30,640 nucleotides of DNA. It comes from JBBQIY01 sp964618405 (GTDB lineage Bacteria; Verrucomicrobiota; Kiritimatiellia; RFP12; UBA3636). Position 1 is the first letter of the stretch, and every line of letters starts with the position of its first letter. The position numbers were made by a program, and so were the translations under genes. The DNA lies in NCBI GenBank assembly GCA_964618405.1, contig CAZUAY010000006.1:1-30640 (forward strand), given 5' to 3'. Below, piece after piece: positions 25,101-30,640 of this stretch. Under the pieces are notes generated by a model. That model worked only from the letters and a program-made list of their open reading frames with translations, ran no database searches and had not been told where the DNA came from.

Positions 25101-25767
25101 ATGAAAAATAAGAAAAAAAGCATTGGGCGGAAGTCTGACCGGAGCAGTTGGGGGTGGTGTTGTCGGCGGAGTCGTCGGCTCCTTATTAGGACCGCTCGGA
25201 GCTGGAATTGGCGTTGCAATGGGAACCGCCTTGGGTGTTTCTCTTAGCGATAAGGAAGGTTCTGCAGAAACCCCGAAACGCAAAGGAGGAAAGTCCAAAA
25301 CAGCAGACGTAACGGCAGCTCCCGAGACGAAACCGAAAAGCGTCGCAGCGGCTCCCAAGGCCAAAGTGACCAGCAAAGCAAAGCCCAAGGCCAAAGTGAA
25401 AAGCGTAACTGCAGCTCCTGAGACCAAACCCGCAAGCACAGCAAAGCCCAAGGCCAAAGCGGCAAGCGCACCTGCCGCTCCTGAGCCCAAACCCGCAAGC
25501 ACAGCAAAGCCCAAGGCTAAGGCCAAACCTGCAAGTGTACCTGCGACCCCTGAGACCAAACCCGCAAGTAAAGTAAAGCCCAAGGCCAAAGCGGCAAACG
25601 AACCTGCGGCCCCCATAGCAACCAGCAAAGCAACGCCTAAGGCCAAAGTGAAAAGCGTAACTGCAGCTCCTGAGACCAAACCAGCAAGCACAGCGGCCTC
25701 CAAAACGGCAAGTAAAGCAAAGCCCAAGGCAAAGGCCAAACCGACAAGAGCGAGTATAAAAAAGTGA
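25101..25767 (+). CDS. Glycine-zipper protein with Lys/Ala/Pro-rich repeat tail; frame change at an A7 tract
   Basis: A strong ribosome site (AAAGGAGA) precedes the ATG at 25101, which encodes MKNKKKS and then runs into a short, basic, unlikely frame. The frame starting near 25123 instead encodes a convincing protein: LGGSLTGAVGGGVVGGVVGS, then LLGPLGAGIGVAMGTALGVS, a glycine-zipper hydrophobic segment of about 40 residues. About 160 residues of KAK/AAPETKP repeats follow and end TRASIKK. Deleting one A from the seven-A run before GCATTG (about 25113-25119) joins both parts as MKNKKKALGGSLTG. Glycine zippers often mark membrane-associated or pore-like proteins; the basic tail resembles histone H1-like repeats. 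Its role is unknown. The frame change may be a sequencing error, slippage-based expression or a real mutation. The long minus-strand frame over the same DNA is a composition shadow. Confidence 0.65.
25381..25745 (+). repeat. About 60-bp repeats encoding KAKxxSxxAAPETKPAST
   Basis: Five to six degenerate units of about 19-23 codons share AAGCCCAAGGCCAAAG followed by GCTCCTGAGACCAAACC. The protein units vary around KAKVKSVTAAPETKPASTAK. Length variation between strains would be expected. Confidence 0.75.
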
Positions 25768-25768
25768 A

Positions 25769-25840
25769 AGAACAACGACGTGGGGTATTGTATTTGCACG
25801 AACCGCGTTAATCTTCCCACGTGTTATAGGGATGGGATTG
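25769..25840 (+). pseudogene. Decayed 5' fragment of the small membrane-protein gene found at 28795
   Basis: Starting in the stop region of the glycine-zipper gene, the sequence aligns without gaps for about 60 nt to 28780-28840. That range covers the upstream region and first codons of the small membrane-protein gene, both containing TATTTGCAC and later the CGCGTT/ATCTT and CCACG blocks. I count roughly 75% identity by eye. The corresponding frame reads GIVFARTALIFPRVIGMG against GVLFALSALILPRVMMVI, then diverges and stops at 25885. There is no start codon at the matching position. It is a relic of a duplication, in the same orientation as the intact copy. Confidence 0.6.
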
Positions 25841-25841
25841 T

Positions 25842-25870
25842 CGTCGTATCCACCGGATGTGGATGCGACG
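25842..25870 (+). terminator. 12-bp hairpin just upstream of the DUF2254 gene
   Basis: CGTCG-T-ATCCAC pairs with GTGGAT-G-CGACG (one T-G wobble) around a CGGAT loop. TTAATACATTT follows, with only a weak U-run. It could terminate transcription from the glycine-zipper gene. It could also control translation of DUF2254, whose ATG lies 16 nt further on. Confidence 0.45.
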
Positions 25871-25886
25871 TTAATACATTTACGCT

Positions 25887-26408
25887 ATGAATAAATTAAG
25901 AATCCTGTGGATCAATGTGCTATCGAGCTTTTGGTTTATCCCCTCGCTGATTGTCTTGGGAAGCATCACCCTCGCGGTGGTTTTAATCGATGTAGATTCC
26001 GCCGTAAACGAACCATGGCTGGCGCAATGGCCGCGTTTGTTTGGAGCTGGAGCCGAAGGCGCACGAGAGATGATGTCCACCATTGCAGGCTCCATGATGA
26101 CCGTGGTGGGGGTGGCCTTCTCCATCGTCTTGATGGTCCTGGCATTGGCGTCAAGCCAATACACCTCACGTATCTTGCGAAATTTCACTCGCAGCCGTGT
26201 TACGCAGGTCGTGCTGGGGATCTTCGCCGGCATTTTCACCTATTGTTTGATCGTGCTGCGCACCATTCGCAGTGGTTCCGATGATGCCTTTATTCCAAAC
26301 CTGGCGGTTTCCCTCGGCTTCATTTTAGCCCTCGGGGGTGTCGTCGCGTTAATCTTTTTTATTCATCACATCGCCTCTTCAATTCAGGCCTCCAACATCA
26401 TCGCGTAG
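25887..26408 (+). CDS. DUF2254 membrane protein, N-terminal part (ends at an in-frame TAG)
   Basis: Residues 1-173 contain the four membrane segments expected of DUF2254: FWFIPSLIVLGSITLAVVLI, MTVVGVAFSIVLMVLALASS, VTQVVLGIFAGIFTYCLIVL and LAVSLGFILALGGVVALIFF. The segment SSQYTSRILRNFTRSRVTQV between helices 2 and 3 is a strong family hallmark. The frame ends with IQASNIIA at a TAG (26406-26408), exactly where the family continues into its cytoplasmic C-terminal domain. That domain follows in the same frame (VAEETIKSIDELFPEDLG). The gene is therefore interrupted by a single nonsense codon, with no frame change. The truncated product would keep only the membrane part. DUF2254 function is not established. 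Confidence 0.85.
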   Translation: MNKLRILWINVLSSFWFIPSLIVLGSITLAVVLIDVDSAVNEPWLAQWPRLFGAGAEGAREMMSTIAGSMMTVVGVAFSIVLMVLALASSQYTSRILRNFTRSRVTQVVLGIFAGIFTYCLIVLRTIRSGSDDAFIPNLAVSLGFILALGGVVALIFFIHHIASSIQASNIIA

Positions 26409-27233
26409 GTCGCTGAGGAAACGATCAAGTCGATCGACGAACTCTTTCCGGAAGACCTCGGACAAGGGCCGCGCGACGGCGCTGATAATGAAGACCTCCT
26501 GCATACGCTGTCCGATCAGAAGTGGCGAGCCGTCATGGCCGATAAAAGTGGCTATATCCAGAGCGTGGATAGCGAAGCACTCATCCGCTTGGCGCGAGAA
26601 AGTAAAACACTCGTGAAAATGGAACGAGGCATCGGCGAGTTTGTTGTTCAGAACACCCCGCTGGCCTCATTCGCTATGGACGCACCGCCTGATCAAGCGA
26701 GGGTCGATGACCTGCAGGCGACGTTCAGTATTGCCCGTCACCGCACCGTGGATCTGGACGCGGCTTTCGGCATCCGACAGATCGTGGACATGGCACTCAA
26801 AGCACTCTCCCCTGGTATCAACGACACCACGACAGCCGTAATGTGTGTTGATTATTTGACGATGCTTCTGGCGCGAATCGTGTCGCGAGAAATTCCCTCG
26901 CCCTATCGTTATGAAGACGGAAAACTGCGTGTGATCGCGAAAGGGCCGAGCTTTGAAAGCTTGTTGAACGAATCGTTCGACCAAATTCGAGAAAACGCGA
27001 AAGGCAATATCGCGATCTTATCGCGGATGCTTGATGCCTTTGAAACGCTTTCCAGTTTAACGGTCTGCGCACGCCGTCGGCGCGCACTTAGCGAACAGGT
27101 TCAGTGGCTCTCTGAGATGACCGCACGGTCCGTCGAGTCCGTCCATGACCGTGCGAGCCTCGACATACGGCTGTCGCGCTTGCACAAAGCGCTCCACGCC
27201 GAGCCGGTTTTAGAAAAAAATGAGAAGGGGTAA
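26409..27233 (+). CDS. DUF2254 protein, C-terminal part (continuation after the TAG)
   Basis: The same frame stays open from 26409 to 27233. It carries the DUF2254 soluble domain: KSGYIQSVDSEALIRLARES, then RTVDLDAAFGIRQIVDMALK, ALSPGINDTTTAVMCVDYLT and ending LHKALHAEPVLEKNEKG. The first usable ATG is at 26535 (MADKSGYIQSVD, 232 residues), but no ribosome site stands before it and about 42 family-like residues precede it. So this is more likely the tail of one 448-codon gene than an independent gene. It would be made only by readthrough or suppression of the TAG, or if the TAG is an error. The next gene starts 11 nt after its stop. Confidence 0.8.
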   Translation, partial: VAEETIKSIDELFPEDLGQGPRDGADNEDLLHTLSDQKWRAVMADKSGYIQSVDSEALIRLARESKTLVKMERGIGEFVVQNTPLASFAMDAPPDQARVDDLQATFSIARHRTVDLDAAFGIRQIVDMALKALSPGINDTTTAVMCVDYLTMLLARIVSREIPSPYRYEDGKLRVIAKGPSFESLLNESFDQIRENAKGNIAILSRMLDAFETLSSLTVCARRRRALSEQVQWLSEMTARSVESVHDRASLDIRLSRLHKALHAEPVLEKNEKG

Positions 27234-27244
27234 GCATTGCTGAA

Positions 27245-28579
27245 GTGAAAATCAAATCGACTCAACCCTGCCACGTGGCGGATAACCCGAATCAATCCGC
27301 AGACAACGCAGAGATGGTAAACACGATACAGCGAGATGCCTTCAGCTACTTCCTAAATGAAACCAACCCGGCGAATGGCTTGGTAGCCGACAAGACGCAA
27401 CGGGACGCCCCCGCCAGCATCGCGGCTGTTGGGTTTGCCCTTGCGGTTTATCCGGTTGGCGTCGAGCGCGCATGGATGACGCGCGCCGAAGCCATCGCGC
27501 GAACCCTGACGGTGTTAAGATTCTTTTGGTCGAGTCCGCAAGGGACGGACCCGGAGGCAACGGGCTACAAAGGATTCTACTACCACTTTCTTGACATGAA
27601 GACCGGTCAACGAGCCGGGCCGTGTGAACTTTCCACCATCGACACGGCTTTTCTGCTGGCTGGCATGCTCACCGCCGCCACCTATTTTGATCAGGATGCT
27701 GAGGATGAGCAGGAGATCCGCACCTTGGCTGATGCGCTCTACCGCCGAGCCGATTGGCAATGGGCGCAAAACCGCGACGCGACAATCACCCACGGATGGA
27801 AACCCGAACGTGGCTTTTTAAGATTCCGATGGAAAGGATACGACGAAGCTCTGTTGCTGTACGTGCTCGGTCTCGGCTCGCCCACATTTCCACTGCCAGA
27901 GGAAAGCTATGCGGCGTGGGCCTCTACTTACGAATGGAGAGAAATTTATGGCCACGCGTTCTTGTATGGAGGCCCGTTGTTCGTTCATCAATACTCGCAT
28001 CTGTGGATTGATTTTCGAGGAATTCAGGATGCCTTCATGCACGACAAAGGCAGCGATTATTTTGAAAACAGCCGTCGCGCGACCTACGTACAGCAGCAAT
28101 ACGCGATTCATAATCCGCACGGTTTCGTCGGCTACGGTCCTCACTTCTGGGGGCTGACGGCGAGCGATGGCCCTGGTCGGGCAGTGCGCCAGATTGCGGG
28201 CGTCAAGCGTCGCTTTTTTGATTATAGGGCTCGTGGTGTTCCGTACGGTCCGGACGACGGGACCGTCGCCCCGTGGGCGGTGGCCGCCTCATTGCCCTTC
28301 GCTCCAGAGATTGTGATACCGACGCTATGGAACTTTAAGAAGGTTTACCCAGAGGTTGGGGGTGAGCATTGCTTAAAGTGTAGCTACAACTTAACGTTTC
28401 CACAGGGGGCAGACGGCAAGTCCGGTTGGATTTCAGCGTATCAGTACGGAATCAATCTGGGCCCAGTCGTGTTGGCGTGCGAAAATTACCGATCAGGCTT
28501 GCCTTGGAAATTGACGCGACGTTGCCCCTACTTCGTCACGGGGTTACGCCGTGCTGGCTTTACGAATGGCTGGCTCTGA
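27245..28579 (+). CDS. Glucoamylase-like protein (PF10091 type)
   Basis: Family blocks run through the whole 444 residues: IQRDAFSYFLNETNPANGLV, ASIAAVGFALAVYPVGVERA, GFYYHFLDMKTGQRAGPCEL, DEALLLYVLGLGSPTFPLPE, FRGIQDAFMHDKGSDYFENS and GFVGYGPHFWGLTASDGPG. It closes with YQYGINLGPVVLACENYRSG. Members related to this family include beta-1,2-glucan-degrading enzymes (GH144-like), so the substrate may be a cyclic or linear glucan; amylase activity is not implied by the name. No signal peptide is evident, which is unusual for this family and suggests a cytoplasmic form or a lost 5' end. The start is taken as GTG 27245, with GAAGGGG upstream inside the DUF2254 end. ATG 27314 is the alternative. 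Confidence 0.82.
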   Translation: MKIKSTQPCHVADNPNQSADNAEMVNTIQRDAFSYFLNETNPANGLVADKTQRDAPASIAAVGFALAVYPVGVERAWMTRAEAIARTLTVLRFFWSSPQGTDPEATGYKGFYYHFLDMKTGQRAGPCELSTIDTAFLLAGMLTAATYFDQDAEDEQEIRTLADALYRRADWQWAQNRDATITHGWKPERGFLRFRWKGYDEALLLYVLGLGSPTFPLPEESYAAWASTYEWREIYGHAFLYGGPLFVHQYSHLWIDFRGIQDAFMHDKGSDYFENSRRATYVQQQYAIHNPHGFVGYGPHFWGLTASDGPGRAVRQIAGVKRRFFDYRARGVPYGPDDGTVAPWAVAASLPFAPEIVIPTLWNFKKVYPEVGGEHCLKCSYNLTFPQGADGKSGWISAYQYGINLGPVVLACENYRSGLPWKLTRRCPYFVTGLRRAGFTNGWL

Positions 28580-28650
28580 GGGGTCATGGGGCATTCGCCA
28601 TTCGTCACTGGGCATTCGTCATTGGGTTACTGACCCTTGACTTGTCTAGT
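28579..28650. repeat. CATTCGTCATTGG short-word repeat after the glucoamylase-like gene
   Basis: GGTCATGGGGCATTCGCC, ATTCGTCACTGGGCATTCG and TCATTGGGTTACTGACCC are repeated short words, close to the ATGACGAATG words at 19.7 kb on the opposite strand. Confidence 0.65.
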
Positions 28651-28660
28651 TGAAAAGTAG

Positions 28661-28721
28661 GGATATTACTCCTAGGATATGAGGTATTGCCTTATCGCTC
28701 GGACGCTAGGTTTTGTATACT
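28661..28721 (+). promoter_or_regulatory. Direct-repeat promoter module A
   Basis: ATATTACTCCT (from 28663) and GGTATTGCCT (28683) are 21 bp apart, on the same face of the helix. They are followed 33 bp later by a -10-like TATACT (28716-28721) with no good -35 box. The module matches module B (29826-29888) at 29 of 40 positions. It suits an activator-dependent promoter for the small membrane-protein gene at 28795. Confidence 0.5.
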
Positions 28722-28794
28722 ATGAAGACGTGGAGCACAAACCGATTCAACGGAAATCGAAAACCGAATTTAAAAAAATGAAAGGACAAACAAT

Positions 28795-29078
28795 ATGGGT
28801 GTTTTATTTGCACTAAGCGCGTTGATCTTGCCACGCGTCATGATGGTCATTGCCTTCTTAATGACGGACTGGTTCGGACGCTCGTTCGAGACTCGACTAT
28901 GGCCGATTCTTGGGTTTTTGTTCATGCCGTATTCCACGCTGGCCTACATGGCCGCGATGCTCAAGAACAATCACGTGTTGACGGGGGGGGGCTTGCGCTA
29001 CTGATCGTCGCCATTATTGTTGACGTGATGCATTGGGGTGGGAGTGGTCGCACCTACCGTAAGAGATTGCGCCGTTGA
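28795..29078 (+). CDS. Small two- to three-helix membrane protein, frame change in a G9 tract
   Basis: The ATG at 28795 follows AAAGGACA and opens MGVLFALSALILPRVMMVIA, then FLMTDWFGRSFETRLWPILG and FLFMPYSTLAYMAAMLKNNH. These are two hydrophobic helices joined by a Trp/Phe-rich loop. In the given sequence the frame ends at 29004, just after GGG codons. With ten instead of nine G's at 28983-28991 it would continue GLALLIVAIIVDVMHWGGSG and end RTYRKRLRR at 29078. That adds a third helix and a basic tail, a natural ending for a small inner-membrane protein. I know of similar small proteins but cannot name the family with confidence. Module A lies upstream, and a decayed copy is at 25769. Confidence 0.7.
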
Positions 29079-29196
29079 GAAACCGCCGCTGTCCCTAGGG
29101 TTATCGAATGGCTTGATTTAATTAGGGGCGTTCCGGCTCTCATCGGCTCATTGCGCTGTTTAGGTGCCCATGACTTAACGGAGGACGAAATGAGCC

Positions 29197-29807
29197 ATGA
29201 ATAAACTCAAGAGGAAGCAGTTCAAACAACAGTCTACTATCGGGTGCTTGCATCTACTGGAGCGGCGAAAGCAGTTTCGGCGTGTTCGAGTTTTGGTTGC
29301 GGCATTCGTATGCTGCTTCCTGTCGATCGCGCTGACGTGGCCGGTCATGGCACAGGAAAAAGTAGCGGACCAGCAGACGCTACCGACTCCTGAGAGAGGG
29401 GAGCTTTCTCTCGCCCCTGCTAAGGTAGCTGTGGAGCCACTCGCCCAAGACGAGCAGATTCGCGAACGTCTCCAGAGCGTCATGGATACTACAGGGTGGT
29501 TCATCAAACCCCATGTCGAGGTTGTCGATGGCGTGGTGGTCCTGTCACCTTGCTTAACGAGACGCAAGAGGCTGCGCAGGGAGCTAGCTCACTTAACCCC
29601 TCGGACGGATCTTCACTTCAAACAGGACTGGAGACGGTGTCCAACCAAGCAGAAGCTGGGCTATCCAACGAGGTTGCTATTCTTGAAGAACAAGTTCGTC
29701 AAGCCAAGCCCGTAGACGAAGGGGAGAACCTGTTGGGTGTCACCCCTTGCGTTCGACCCAGTAAGACCACTTTATCAACGAAAATGGTCACACCCAATGA
29801 CAAATGA
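29197..29807 (+). CDS. Exported BON-domain protein, frameshifted
   Basis: A GGAGGA site (about 29180) precedes the ATG at 29197. Residues 33-52 are a membrane or signal segment (VRVLVAAFVCCFLSIALTWP, then VMAQ), after a basic N-terminus. A BON-like lipid-binding or oligomerisation motif follows: AQDEQIRERLQSVMDTTGWF and HVEVVDGVVVL. After VVVL the first frame becomes Arg-rich and unnatural to its stop at 29715. The second frame gives VTLLNETQEAAQGASSLN, then LQTGLETVSNQAEAGLSNEV, which is much more protein-like, to a stop at 29807. Removing 8 nt (about 29532-29543, around GGTCCTGT) would make DGVVTLLNETQEAAQ in one frame. I infer a single gene with a frameshift in the BON region. Whether it is functional is unclear. 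Confidence 0.6.
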
Positions 29808-29825
29808 CCCCTGACGATCCGACAA

Positions 29826-29888
29826 GGGTATTACCCCTCGCAAGTAAGGTATTCCCTCATAGCTAAAACCGCCGCTTTGCCTCATACT
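29826..29888 (+). promoter_or_regulatory. Direct-repeat promoter module B
   Basis: GGTATTACCCCT (29827) and GGTATTCCCTCA (29848) lie exactly 21 bp apart. A -10-like CATACT (29883-29888) follows 35 bp after the second box. It corresponds to module A upstream of the small membrane-protein gene and points to the basic ORF at 29966. Confidence 0.5.
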
Positions 29889-29965
29889 CAATACCAAAAG
29901 AGCATCCGAATCGTAAGCACTTTGGAGATGAATCCAGACAACAATGACTTATTAGGGGGTAAAAC

Positions 29966-30181
29966 ATGAATATTTCACCTAAAACTTGGTTTTCACAAAA
30001 GACACCGCCTCGCAGTGGACTGGCAGAAAACACCCGAGCGGCGGACGTGCCACGGAATGACCCACAAGGGAGCCAACAGCGTGCTCTTCCGCGCACGATG
30101 AGCCAACACCGTACTCAGTCTAAACGTATTCCCGTAGGTAGGAATGTACAACCAAACCTTATGAATTCACAGCTCGGCTGA
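29966..30181 (+). CDS. Small basic hydrophilic protein
   Basis: A 71-residue ORF with a strong ribosome site (TTAGGGGGT) about 7 nt before the ATG, and promoter module B upstream. The protein (MNISPKTWFSQKTPPRSGLA onward) is rich in Arg, Gln, Ser and Pro, with no hydrophobic segment or known motif, and is probably disordered. Two similar 17-bp stretches inside it, GAGCCAACAGCGTGCTC and GAGCCAACACCGTACTC, lie about 33 bp apart. Shared control with the small membrane-protein gene is inferred. It may be a real small gene or the remains of one. Confidence 0.45.
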   Translation: MNISPKTWFSQKTPPRSGLAENTRAADVPRNDPQGSQQRALPRTMSQHRTQSKRIPVGRNVQPNLMNSQLG

Positions 30182-30291
30182 CTGAGGCCGATTGAGTATG
30201 CAGACTGTTAAATAGAAGCAAGCACTCCACGCGGCTGTGCGGCGAAAAAACGATGAGACAACTTTTAGCATGAATCGAGGACGAGCGAAGC

Positions 30292-30351
30292 AAACGGAGA
30301 ACGGGTTTTCCAACCCATTTTCGTACACGGGTTAGAAAACCCGTGCTCCGT
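30292..30351. repeat. Long imperfect inverted repeat (cruciform-sized hairpin)
   Basis: AACGGAG-A-ACGGGTTTTC-C-AACCC (30292-30315) pairs with GGGTT-A-GAAAACCCGT-G-CTCCGTT (30328-30351), leaving a 12-nt loop. The two arms differ at only two positions. No poly-U follows, so it is not a typical terminator. It may be a small mobile palindrome or a structured RNA element. Confidence 0.65.
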
Positions 30352-30395
30352 TCGTTACGACCACTTCCTTTACAAGCTCGAAGTTATGGGGAAGA

Positions 30396-30449
30396 GACAG
30401 GCGTCTATAAATTGCGGCCAATCTCCTGATTGGCTCTCCTAGTCCTGTC
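30396..30449. other. Nested hairpin structure in the right-hand spacer
   Basis: GCCAATC-TCCT-GATTGGC (30417-30434) is a perfect inner stem, enclosed by GACAGG (30396-30401) and CCTGTC (30444-30449). Together with the inverted repeat at 30292-30351 it fills the gene-free stretch 30182-30540. No other gene is seen there. Confidence 0.5.
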
Positions 30450-30485
30450 CGATATTGACAAAAATCAAAAGTTCAAAAATTTGGC

Positions 30486-30514
30486 TTGTTCCTATTTTGG
30501 GAACATGCTATGGT
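30486..30514 (+). promoter_or_regulatory. Promoter with embedded palindromic operator
   Basis: TTGTTC (30486-30491) and TATGGT (30509-30514) are 17 bp apart, with an extended -10 TGC. TGTTCCTATTTTGGGAACA (30487-30505), a perfect 6-bp-arm palindrome, covers the -35 box and most of the spacer. A bound regulator would block or control RNA polymerase directly. Confidence 0.55.
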
Positions 30515-30540
30515 ATTCCCAATTGGAGCAAGAAGTACGT

Positions 30541-30640
30541 CATGAAAGGAATCTGCGGAATGCCCGGAGGAAGAGTCTCGAATAAGTGCGGATGCGAGTG
30601 CGAAACACCGATGCCTGAGAACGGATCTCTCGAGGATCTG
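30541..30640 (+). CDS. Start of a Cys-rich ORF, cut by the window edge
   Basis: From the ATG at 30541 the frame stays open to the end: MKGICGMPGGRVSNKCGCEC, then ETPMPENGSLEDL. GGAG lies 12 nt upstream, and a regulated-looking promoter stands before it. Four cysteines occur in the first 20 residues (C5, C16, C18, C20), suggesting metal binding or a short modified peptide. The reading frame is also open some way upstream without a start codon. The protein cannot be identified from 33 residues. Confidence 0.4.

Noticed and set aside
24954..25820. 288-residue minus-strand open frame, hydrophobic and Ala/Leu-rich
   Set aside because: It is the reverse image of the Lys/Ala/Pro repeat on the plus strand, whose AAG/GCC codons read as CTT/GGC. 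The plus strand has the ribosome site and the glycine-zipper protein.
26406..26408. TAG in DUF2254 as a pyrrolysine codon
   Set aside because: No pyl genes are in the window, and the family has an ordinary residue here. A nonsense mutation is simpler.

Overview
The window looks like a chromosomal segment of a Gram-negative, probably anaerobic bacterium. Supporting features are a lipobox lytic transglycosylase, a TolC-type outer-membrane protein, a LolA-like sorting protein, an NfnAB/SudAB-type flavoprotein pair and formate-tetrahydrofolate ligase. DUF2851, a secreted protein with a small SH3-like N-terminus, and long non-coding spacers would fit the PVC group (Verrucomicrobiota/Kiritimatiellota/Lentisphaerota). 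That placement is inference from protein style only.

Layout. 1-4.4 kb is a mobile or decaying strip: the 5' end of a DUF4338/DruA-like gene broken by a 32-nt palindromic insert, a secreted protein ending in a 7-residue repeat, an IS4-type transposase remnant, and an intact ISNCY/IS1182-like transposase with its own promoter. 4.4-5.8 kb holds a ketosteroid-isomerase-like gene that seems to have lost its start, and a nucleoside phosphorylase that probably starts at CTG. 5.9-11.4 kb (minus strand) carries fhs, a LolA-like protein, an SLT transglycosylase and DUF2851; the last two abut directly. 11.5-14.4 kb has a promoter, tRNA-Gly(CCC), a NifU C-terminal-domain protein and the nfnA-nfnB pair. 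14.6-18.6 kb is a tight operon: TolC-like protein, novel Cys-rich zinc-ribbon protein, HlyD-type adaptor, exonuclease. A Gfo/Idh/MocA oxidoreductase follows, apparently made from a leaderless mRNA. 19.8-24.9 kb encodes two large sensor kinases, a membrane PAS HisKA_2 kinase and a response regulator-PAS-GAF-PAS-HisKA_3 hybrid.

25.1-30.2 kb is the most unusual part. It is a set of small membrane or envelope proteins (glycine-zipper plus Lys/Ala/Pro tail, DUF2254, glucoamylase-like, a small two-helix protein, BON domain, a basic 71-residue ORF). Four of these genes carry a lesion: a frame change at an A7 tract, an in-frame TAG, a frame change at a G9 tract, and a frame change inside the BON gene. 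A decayed copy of the small membrane-protein gene lies between two of them. Two of the promoters share a 40-bp module with direct GGTATT boxes 21 bp apart. The right edge has two hairpin structures, a palindrome-embedded promoter and the start of a Cys-rich ORF.

Several intergenic regions (7.7, 19.7, 21.7, 24.9, 28.6 and 29.8 kb) consist of degenerate short-word repeats such as AATTACGAATT or CATTCGTCATTGG / ATGACGAATG, which sometimes supply the apparent start codons of the next gene. No CRISPR array, rRNA or complete known defence system is visible.
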